Shown here: piece by piece, positions 54,884 to 64,000 of the stretch | Layout of the letters: the number at the start of each line of letters is the position of its first letter | Position numbering within the stretch: position 1 is the first letter of the stretch | Origin: Patiria pectinifera | Lineage: Eukaryota > Echinodermata > Asteroidea > Valvatida > Asterinidae | Direction: 5' to 3' | NCBI GenBank assembly: GCA_029964075.1 | Contig: CM057142.1 | Location: 35,838,392 to 35,902,391 of the forward strand | DNA length: 64,000 bases | Translations under genes and position numbers: made by a program | Notes under the pieces: generated by a model | What the model saw: the letters and a program-made list of their open reading frames with translations, nothing else | Database searches by the model: none | Told to the model about the DNA's origin: nothing

Positions 54884-57800
54884 TCACTCGTACCCCGGCC
54901 CTGCAAACAGGACGCTGGGAAGGGCTGACGAATTAACGCTCTGATTGGATAGTTTTTGCGTGACCTGTGACCTGCAAGTCATCACGACCACGACCCAACC
55001 TCGTCCCCAGTGCTTACTTTATTTCCAACGTTGTTTCCAATAGTAAACCCTAGTCTGGTTCCCCGACCTGACAATTTCCCCCGACGTCTACACGTCTAAA
55101 TTGTAGGTCAGGCCAACCTCGTACCCAGGGTGTCGAGCAGTACGCGCCCACCACTACCTGCTCTCTCACCCTGGTATTGGATCATTTGCATGTGCAAGAT
55201 TTTTGCAGACGTATGCAAATGAGGAACAGTCTGGTGCCTGGATATGCGTTACACATTAGCGTTTGTTTTGGTATGCGGTGTCTGGGGTAAAAACAGAGTC
55301 AATTCGTAGCAGCGCGAGCACGGCGTGAGTAACGAAAACACGATTTTTGAAATCAAACTGTTACGATCTTATCGAGACAACATGCAGTATCATTTTTCAT
55401 ATTAATATGACCAAATTGGAAAGGAAATTAGTATTTTTGAGAAGGCGTGGACGAATGATCGCGAAAACACGTACTGCACGTTGTGAATATATAGCACCAA
55501 GTACACGATAAAAATCCATTACTAGCCAATTGCGGTATCCAATCAGGATACAGGAAGAAAGTTTCCTATCCAGGGTTTACTATTGGAAACGCGGTTGGAA
55601 ATAAAGTAAGCACTGGGGACGAGGTTGAGGTCAGGCAGCCTCCGTGGCTAAAAATAAACATGACGACATTGACGGCCCTTTTTCAAAGCTCGGCTTCGTT
55701 TCCGAATTCGCTTTATCACATAAAGCTTTTAATGTTCCGATCATTTTTTTTTTTAAATAAATCACTTGCTTCATATATCATACAGTTATGATATACAGAT
55801 AAATACTTCTGTAAGAAAACATTGACTAATTTTGACCTGGAATCTTCAAAGTTAGACACCCAAAGAGCACTGTAAGCAGGCGGAGCCGAATTGAGACCAC
55901 GCCGAGTTTTGGGAAATGCCGGTAACGGTCGTCAAATTCAAACTAGTGCATGACGCAGCAAAAAGTTCGCCCCTCGTATACGATCCGAGTGCAAAATCGT
56001 CGTTGAATTTCAAGTTTTCTAAATAAAAGCAGTGGCTATTAATTATCAACTAGTTTTTTAAAGTTTTTAATAAGCAATTAGCAGTTAATAAAACCTATAT
56101 TATACTCGGAAATACTCGGACACTATCCGATTGTCGAAGAAATGAATTCGGCAAACTTCGGACATTTTCGGAAAAAGGAGGAATTCCTCCCGTTTTAGTC
56201 ACGTGATGTAAATTGTAATACATTGTATTACCGGAGGCTACCTGACCTCAACCTCGTCCCCAGTGCTTACTTTATTTCCAACCTCGTTTCCAATAGTAAA
56301 CCCTGGATAGGAAACTTTCTTCCTGTATCCTGATTCGATACCGTAATTGGCCAGTAATGGATTTTTATCGTGTACTTGGTGTTATTATTCACAACGTGCA
56401 GTACGTGTTTTCGCGATCATTCGTCCACGCCTTATCGAAAATACTAATTTCCTTTCCAGTTTGTTCATATTAATATGAAATGTGATACTGCATGTTGTCT
56501 CGATAAGATCGTAACAGTTTAATTTTTAAAAATCGTGTTTTCGTAACTCACGCCGTGCTCGTGCTGCGACGAATTGACTCTGTTTTTACCCCAGACACCG
56601 CATACAAAAACAAACGCTAATGTAAAGCATATCCAAGGCAACACACAATTCCTCTTTGCATACGTGTGCAAAAATCTGTTTTTACCCCAGACACCGCATA
56701 AAAAAACAAACGCAAATGTAACGCACGGGCAGGCAGCAGACTACTCCTAATTTGCGTGTTCAAAAATCTTGCACATGCAAAATTAATGATCCAATACCAG
56801 GGTGAGAGAGCAGGTAGTGGTTGGCGCGTACTGCTCGACACCCTGGGGACGAGGTTGGTGAAGCTCATCTGGCCTGGCCTTCCCAGCGCCGTGTTTGCAG
56901 GGCGGGGGTACGAGCGAAGACTAGTCTGGTTCCCAGACCAAAAGATTCCGACTATTCCTGATGAATCTTAGGTCAGGTCAACCTCGTCCCCAGGGTGTCG
57001 AGCAGTACGCGCCCACCACTACCGGCTCTCTCACCCTGGTATTGGATCATTTGCATGTGCAAGATTTTTGCAGACGTATGCAAATGAGGAACAGTCTGGT
57101 GCCTGGATATGCGTTACACATTAGCGTTTGTTTTTGTATGCGGTGTCTGGGGTAAAAACAGAGTCAATTCGTAGCAGCGCGAGCACGGCGTGAGTTACGA
57201 AAACACGATTTTTGAAATCAAACTGTTACGATCTTATCAAGACAACATGCAGTATCATATTTCATATTAATATAAGCAAATTGGAAAGGAAATTAGTATT
57301 TTCGAGAAGGCGTGGACGAATGATCGCGAAAACACGTACTGCACGTTGTGAATATATAGCACCAAGTACACGATAAAAATCTATTACTAGCCAATTGCGG
57401 TATCCAATCAGGATACAGGAAGAAAGTTTCCTATCCAGGGTTTACTATTGGAAACGCGGTTGGAAATAAAGTAAGCACTGGGGACGAGGTTGAGATCAGG
57501 TAGCCTCCTGTAATACAATGTATTACAATTTACATCACGTGACTAAAACGGGAGGAATTCCTCCTTTTTCCGAAACTGTCCGAAGTTTGCCGAATTCATT
57601 TCGTCGACAATCGGATAGTGTCCGAGTATAATATAGGTTTTATTAACTGCTAATTGCTTATTAAAAACTTTAAAAACTAGTTGATAATTAATAGCCATTG
57701 CTTTTATTTAGAAAACTTGAAATTCAACGACGATTTTGCACTCGGATCGTATACGAGGGGCGAACTTTTTGCTGCGTCATGCACTAGTTTGAATTTGACG

Positions 57801-58156
57801 ACCGTTACCGGCATTTTCCAAAACGCGGCGTGGTCTCAATTCGCCTCCGCCTGCTAACAGTGCTGTTTGGGTGTTCAACTTTGAAGATTCCAGGTTAAAA
57901 TTAGTCAATCTTTTTTACAGAAGTATTAAACTGTATATCATAACTGTATGATATATGAAGCAAGTGATTTATTTAAAAAAAAAAAAATCATCGGAACATC
58001 AAAAGCTTTATGTGATAAAGCGAATTCGGAAACGAAGTCGAGCTTTGAAAAAGGGCCGTCAATGTCGTCATGTTTATTTTTAGCCACGGAGGCTGCCTGA
58101 CCTACAATTTAGACGTGTAGACGTCAGGGGAAATTGTCAGGTCGGGGAACCAGACT
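54884..58156. mobile_element. Compound foldback of two interleaved inverted-repeat elements
   Basis: One element family bounds 54884-56918 with ends CTCGTACCCC(G)GCCCTGC, as at 15616-16130. A second bounds 55052-58156 with 62-bp inverted ends (55052-55113 and 58095-58156, starting AGTCTGGTTCCCCGACCTG). Inside, a unit X (55130-55635) recurs inverted at about 56244-56862 and direct at 56990-57507. A unit Y (55636-56243) recurs inverted at 57508-58094. The whole is a multi-armed palindrome of about 3.3 kb without a transposase frame. Confidence 0.8.
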
Positions 58157-59797
58157 AAGCGAAGACGTTGTTCATGACAAGTCCGTGGTTGATTGGTTGA
58201 TTGATATTGGTTGGTCGTGATAGCGCCCTCTCGCGGCGGCTGGTATTGCGACGTTGGGTTTCAGTATCAAACCATAACGACGTCTCGCCCCTAGACTACT
58301 GAGGGCAAGTTCGCGCAAGGACTATAGTTAACCATTGGTCGACTAACGCTTGCCCGAACTCTGTCTAGTCGACGATGGTTGACTACTCTAGTCGACTATT
58401 TGGAACCAGCCTACTGGGGTTCATTGCTTCGCTGGTAACCAATAGCCGCGCGCATTCATAACGCTAGCAGAGAGCCAGTATCCAGAAGTTTTGCGATGAC
58501 ATTTTGACCAGCGTTTGACTAGAGACGTTCGCACGTTGCTATTAGTGCGCAGGCGTTAGGTACGTCACAAATCAACCACTAGTCGACTAATGGTCCTTGC
58601 CCGAACTTGGCCCGAAATGCTTGAAAGTTGCCGTAATAGAGACACTGGCGATTTTGCGTACTTTTTGTGGTAACACAAGAATGTTTTTTTTTATAATCGT
58701 GTGTTCAATCACCGTCCATCTGTGCTAGTCAGCGATTCAAAAATAAACAACCACGATACTACCATTGTTTGGCCTCGTCTGCCGGGAACGTCACAGTCAG
58801 TTGTCCATATTTTCTTGCAGCGTTCATGGCCTAATGTCTACTCCCTTTTTCCCAGCTGCTTCGAATTCTTATATTAAGTCAATGCCTGGCGCTTTCCCTT
58901 CTTTCAGTTGTTTGAAGGCCGAAGGCATCACATTTTGATTCCGGTTCTGTGCTTGGCATTTGTGGCAATTTGTGGCAGACCGTCCGTGGTCTCCTGGAGG
59001 TTGACTGGATGTTCTTCATTGTAAAGCTCCTCATCCAGCGCTCCTTTACTTCACTTTGATATGTAAGAACTTACTTGCCCAGGCTGGTTTTTATGGATTC
59101 CGTCCACTTCTTTGGACTTGGAGGCCTGATGTGCGCCTTTTTAACATCTCTGTGTAGATTCTGAATCCATTTGTCTTTACTTTCTTTTGTTTTTGTCTTA
59201 AGGTCTATGGTCAGGTAGTTATACATGGGCTTTAATGTATTATTTATTATTTTTAAATCAACTTTATTTGAAGTCTCAAGGTATTTAATTATATTTGGGA
59301 CTTCAGAGGCTATTATAATTCCAACCCAACTTCTTGTGGAGTTATGCAATTGACTGAAAACAGTTAATTTCAACTAATATTAGGCCTAGACCCAGCACGA
59401 AACGGGCGCTGTCAGTGGCCACGGCCGCGGCTACGGACATAACATCACGCGAATCGATCCGGCTTAGCTACTCGAGCGCGTACGCGTTTACCTACTCAGC
59501 GCTATGGGCGCCCTTCCTCATAGCCATTAATTTTTTTAATAATGACGCGATCGTGTTTCATTGGTCACTGTACAAAAAGATACCCAGTGTCCGATCTACA
59601 TGTATGCATTATTATACGATCTTTACATGCAAATGCTGTAGAAGGAAATAGAGCTCCGCAATGGCGTCGTTGACACGGCAGACGTCATGAAAGACGGTCA
59701 CTGAGTATTTTCTTCATTTCACTCGTACTCCGGCCTGATCATGATCAATTAGGCTGACTTTACGTCCTTACACTGTTTCGAAACTCTTCCTGTAGTT
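58157..59797. other. Intergenic between NDUFAF7 and DCAF5; probable shared promoter side
   Basis: No supported gene. It contains TAGTCGAC-rich inverted motifs near 58300-58620. A minus-strand open frame of 100 residues at 59071-59373 has no recognised domain. The DCAF5 promoter should lie near 59.7 kb. Confidence 0.4.
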
Positions 59798-62700
59798 ATG
59801 GCTGGTTCTTCTCTTCCTAGATTCGTCAGCGACCGAGCAATCACAGGCAACCCATCACTTTGTAAACGACTGTTCAGACAGCGGTTTACCAAAGCCAAAA
59901 CACTGCACAGTCGCAATCTTGTGGGCCATTATGGTTGTGTAAACGCCATAGAATTCAGTAACAATGGTGGTCAGTTCCTTGCTTCGGGTGAGTTTAATGC
60001 ATTGGCGACATACATGTCATAATGGCGGTGCATTGGGAATTATGTCATTTATTGTGTGATGCTATTTTTGGGGGGGGGGGTAATGGTAGGCCTATGGCTA
60101 TCATGGCTATGTTACTAATACTAGTTTTGTACTGCACTGTCAATGACTGTCTGCTCTGTATTATTGGTTACACCTCTATGTTCCGACACCCCTATGTTCC
60201 GACTGCACATATATTCCTAACCCTAACCCTAACCGGGAGTAACACAATCTAGGTTGTCGGAACATAGGGGTGTCGGAACATAGAGCAGTCACCGTATTAT
60301 TAACCTTGGCATGCTTGGCAATAATGTTGTGGCCGGTCTTAATTTAATTAGGCCTAAAAGGATAACAAAGACATGGCTGGCTGGTCTAAGTTAACGGGAA
60401 TGTACAACATTTGCTTTAGCTATAATTTTCAGAAATAAATGGATTTTGAGAAAAAGTATGTTAAACAAAGGCGATCGTGTACCCATGTAGTGTAGGGCCC
60501 CTGTTTTGATTTGATCAAATTAGAGTCAAAAATGTTTTTTTGACGTTGGGGAATTATAAAGTCTGAGAATCTTTCTAGCTGGCTTGTACCCCTTCACAGG
60601 TGTGTAATCAATTTGCTAAGAAATGCGGAATAACTATAAAAGGAGCAGTTTTTGAAAAAAGCCAGTCGGTCGACCAGCGTTGGAAATTGATATGAAAATA
60701 CCACTTTACTTCAAAATGTCAGCACACCAGGAGCCATTGTACGGGATGCTTTAGACTGTCATTCCCTAACAGTCCAGTAAAGAATTTAAATTTGATTATT
60801 TTGTTTTTCAATGTTTGCAAATGTTGTATCTTCCCTTTAAACACTTTTCCAGTGTCATAGGAAATTTGGACTCTGATTATCATGATTATGAAATCCAGTA
60901 CCTTTACCGTTTTAGGCCAAATAAAAAAAAATCATGTTTGTCCTGCAATTTTTTTTAAAAGGAAGCGGGAGGACCTTTTTTCAGAAAGAAAGTTGCAACC
61001 TGACGCTACTGGTACTTCAGCGGTTGTGTACAAAGTCTATGAAGGGTCAAGAATTTTTTTAAAGTGTTTCCTGACAAAATTGGACATGTTTCTCAGTCCC
61101 AGATTCATGTCTCATTATCATTTTTGCATTGACGGACCTTCATTGAGATGATCTATGAAGAAAAAGCAGCGTCAGGCTGCAACGTATTCTTTTCTTTTTT
61201 TCCCCTCCAAAATGGCCACCCGACTGGCCTAATTTTTTAAGATTGATGCCAGTTTTGTTTTGTTTTCTTATATGGCCGCCATTGGACTCGGGAAATGACA
61301 TGCCAACTTTATGTGGGCTATCTGCAACAGACAAAGAGGACAAAATGATGTCACAGTTTAAAATTATCATTTTTTTTTTCGCTCTTAAAATAACAAAACA
61401 AGAGGCGGACTCCAAAAAGGAAGGGGGCGGGGACGTTAGGCCAAAAAAAAAAAGTCTCCGGTTTCTGGTATGCGCGCGCGTCGCCGTAGCCATGCGCGTC
61501 GGCAAAATGAAAAAGTTTTTTTGTCAATGAAAGATGATGTCTCAAAACCGCCAAACGCACTGGTTTGACTGGAATCCTGCTGCTGCACAATTTTAACGTG
61601 TTTTTAGATGGGGTTATGGTCGAGAATAAGCTTTATGTGGCCTCTCTGGACTCCTATATATTTGCACTAAGTTTAGTCAGGCACCATTTGCAGTCATCAG
61701 CCGACATTAATTGAAGCAAAAAAATCAGGTAAAAAAAAAAAAGCCGCGTCGCCGCACCACTTTTTGGGCAAGCTCCATACCAGAAACCGGAGACTTTTTT
61801 TTTTGGCCTTAGACCTTTTTTTTTATTTGGCCTTATTGGTTGAACTTTCACAATATGCACTAGGCATGCGCAATACTACAGTGAGTCAGTATTTCATAGT
61901 CCTAATCCTAAATTCACAATGCACTCACCACAGCTGCATCGCTATGCATCATCGCACAGATGGAGTTGTTTATGTCTTACTCAAAACTAAATCAGGCTAA
62001 CTTGACTCACTCTTTAGCCAGCAAATTCTCCAAAATTGTCATTGGCCAAAGAAAAGATCCTCAGTATTTCACCAACCAAGTTTGAGGAAGACTTTTCTTC
62101 AATTTTTACACATATATAACAAGTTAGCGGTATGAGGCGAAAGACTGGACTGGTACATGTCCAACCATGGTCCAACTGTTTGAAAACTGACTTCTTCATT
62201 CATTTTCATTAGTCTGGTGGCTGACTATAAAGAAATGTGTAGAAATAGAGAGTAGTACCTGACATCCTAGATTTTTCTTTTGGTACAGTTGATTGATGCA
62301 GCACTGAAGGGTTGTTGGACTGGTTGTTTCAGGTGCCAGTCTATTTTCTTGTATTGCATGTTTTCAATACCTTAAGTTTTGGGACTCTCATACACAGTAT
62401 TGAGAGTTCAAAATTTTCGGACTATTGTAACACTGACTTGTTTCACGTCTTGGGTTCGTAGATGCTGGAAAAACCAAGAAAACCAGTCCTATTCTTGTAG
62501 TCTGGTTCCCTGACCCAACTTAAGATGAAACGAAGCAATTTATAGACGTTGGGGAATTATAAAGTCTGAGAATCAGTCTAGCTATCCGTACTGGTAGCTT
62601 GTACCCCTTCACAGGTGTGTAATCAATTTGCAAAGAAAATGCGTAATAACTAAAAATGAGCAGTTTTTGAAAAAAAGTCAGTCGGCCAACCAGCGTTGGA

Positions 62701-63095
62701 AATTGATATGAAAATACCACTTTACTTCAAAATGTCAGCACACCAAGAGCCACGATTGTACGAGATGCTTTAGACTGTCATTCCCTAACAAAAACAGTCC
62801 AGTAAAGAATTTTGTGGTAATTTGATCATTTTGTTTTTCTCATACACAGTATTGAGAGTCCCAAATTTTCGGACTAATGAAATATTAACCCCACATAACA
62901 CTGTACTCCAACAGGTGGGGATGACCGACGCGTCTTACTCTGGAATGTCCAGGAGGCCTTGTCATTGGACAAGAAGTTTGAGGTGATGATTGGGGAGCAT
63001 CATTCCAACATCTTCTCGTTGGCATTTGACAGTCACAACAGCAGGATCTACTCGGGAGGAAACGACGACCAAGTGCTGGTTCATGATATGCAAAG
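59798..63095 (+). CDS. DCAF5: DCAF5 (WD40 substrate receptor of CUL4-DDB1), first two coding exons
   Basis: Exon 1 is 59798-59987 (ends phase 1 at GTGAGT) and exon 2 is 62915-63095 (phase 2, GTTGGT donor); the gene runs off the right edge. The translation contains VGHYGCVNAIEFSNNGGQFLASGGDD split over the intron, then RRVLLW, GEHHSNIFSLAFDS and SGGNDDQVLVHDM. These match the start of vertebrate DCAF5 (WDR22) almost word for word and cover the first two WD repeats. DCAF5 proteins recruit substrates to the CUL4-DDB1 ubiquitin ligase in the nucleus. The first about 30 residues before the first repeat are divergent. The gene is head-to-head with NDUFAF7. Intron 1 (2.9 kb) holds a MITE, a hairpin and an internal duplication. 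Confidence 0.93.
60174..60285. repeat. 30-bp perfect inverted repeat around telomere-like motif
   Basis: Arms 60174-60203 and 60256-60285 are exact complements, each holding two copies of TATGTTCCGAC. The loop contains CCTAACCCTAACCCTAACC, close to three telomere-type units. It lies in DCAF5 intron 1. Confidence 0.8.
60543..60810 (+). repeat. Intronic duplication, copy 1
   Basis: The segment starting GACGTTGGGGAATTATAAAG matches 62546-62850 with few changes, in direct orientation, inside DCAF5 intron 1. Confidence 0.85.
61438..61809. mobile_element. AGGCC-ended MITE, copy 3
   Basis: 372 bp with inverted ends AGGCCAAAAAAAAAAAGTCT and AGACTTTTTTTTTTGGCCT. Internally it is in the opposite orientation to the 43-kb copy. 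It lies in DCAF5 intron 1. Confidence 0.8.
62546..62850 (+). repeat. Intronic duplication, copy 2
   Basis: Direct copy of 60543-60810, with extra bases after TCTAGCT and within the CCTAACAAAAACAG stretch. It ends about 65 bp before DCAF5 exon 2, so it reaches the acceptor region. Confidence 0.85.
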
Positions 63096-64000
63096 GTTGG
63101 TCTGAATTTAGTGAAACACCACCAGAATTGAGGAAGGCTTCCTAAATGCTTTAAAAATGTACTGCCATGTAGCATTTAATTGCACCTTGTTTCTTCTCGG
63201 AAAGAAATTGTACTGAAAGTATCAAAGGGAATCATGTTGAAGAGCAATTGTTGCTCGGCTGTACATGCAAAATGTACCGGTACTCACCTTTGGCTGTAAC
63301 AAGGGGCACGTTCAATAGTGCAATATGCATGCCAGTATTGGCATGTACCCTGTACATGTGTACCTTCACCATTGATGGTATGCTGGGATGGCATATGTTT
63401 TGCGCTATTGAACGCGCCCCCTGTTGAATTTGGAAGGAACTCTGGGGGTTAGGATACCGTAAAGTCTCCAGTGCCAGATGTAGAGTAATAAGGCCTTGGC
63501 TTTATAGTCCTGGATCTGCAAAGCCAGTGGATGGATCCTGGTGGATTTTGGGTAGTTAGGTTCAAGGACTAAGTTTCTTTTAATACTCGGAATCAAAAGG
63601 AGCAATGAAGAAACTCCTAGACATCTGAATGTTTAGGGACATTCAGGAGAAGGGTTTTGGTGAAAGCCATGGGAGTAAGGTGGCAACTTTATGCATAGTT
63701 CCTCCCTTTGACAAGTCAGTGTGCTAATTGGTATAGTTGTGAACATTAGCGCAGATATTCTTTGATACATGACGAGCAAAATCAGATACCGGTATTGGGT
63801 CACTTTGTCATGGCTCGTTAATTACGCTGATTAGCCTAGTTGTGACTCAACCCATCAAAATGAGGGACAAGTCACGAAGTTTAGTTTTCAAGTAATTTGG
63901 CCTTTTTAATGAGGGGCCTTCAAGAACGAGATCTAAAGGAATAGTCATCATTTTCAACCACATAAGTATCTGTATTCATATAAGATGCCAAACTACCACG
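63096..64000 (+). other. DCAF5 intron 2, left part
   Basis: Non-coding; no further DCAF5 exon is visible before the window edge. It contains a short inverted repeat around GGGGCACGTTCAATAG / CTATTGAACGCGCCCC (63301-63421). Confidence 0.6.

Noticed and set aside
59071-59373. Minus-strand 100-residue open frame, Lys-rich
   Set aside because: No recognisable domain and no splice partner; possibly a transposon remnant, but I cannot support a call.

Overview
This is an animal nuclear genome segment. Genes are split by many short exons with GT..AG introns, and the spaces between are AT-rich and packed with short inverted-repeat DNA transposons, tRNA-derived SINEs and minisatellites. The gene content (a receptor tyrosine kinase with a hyalin-repeat (HYR) domain, NDUFAF7, DCAF5, a small EGF peptide, an ADAMTS-like protease) fits a marine invertebrate deuterostome such as an echinoderm, hemichordate or cephalochordate. 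I cannot fix the phylum from the sequence alone. Gene models below were built by hand by joining open frames at splice sites with matching phase; every internal junction reported keeps the frame.

Layout: (1) 3.06-14.58 kb, minus strand: a 13-exon receptor tyrosine kinase of about 755 residues, with signal peptide, Thr/Pro-rich stalk encoded by an 18-bp minisatellite, one HYR domain, transmembrane helix and kinase. (2) 13.86-16.86 and 17.59-19.24 kb: two diverged copies of the receptor's first-exon/promoter region, so a second signal-peptide exon (1B) lies at 18.24-18.33 kb. (3) 19.81-22.56 kb, plus strand: a complete four-exon gene for a 134-residue secreted protein with three EGF modules and a TATA-type promoter. 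(4) 25.64-30.82 kb, minus strand: a complete ten-exon secreted reprolysin-type metalloprotease of about 416 residues that ends straight after its catalytic domain. (5) 31-40 kb: mostly repeats, with one possible orphan 5' exon at 37.6 kb. (6) 41.0-52.2 kb, minus strand: NDUFAF7 (exon 1 not found), followed by decayed tandem copies of its last exon. (7) 53-59 kb: nested foldback repeats, including a 3.3-kb compound palindrome. (8) 59.80 kb to the right edge, plus strand: the first two coding exons of DCAF5, head-to-head with NDUFAF7.

The receptor, EGF protein and protease are all secretory-pathway proteins, whereas NDUFAF7 (mitochondrial complex I assembly) and DCAF5 (CUL4-DDB1 substrate receptor) are housekeeping genes. 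No functional link among them is shown by sequence. No RNA genes other than tRNA-derived SINEs, no CRISPR and no recognisable viral element were seen.
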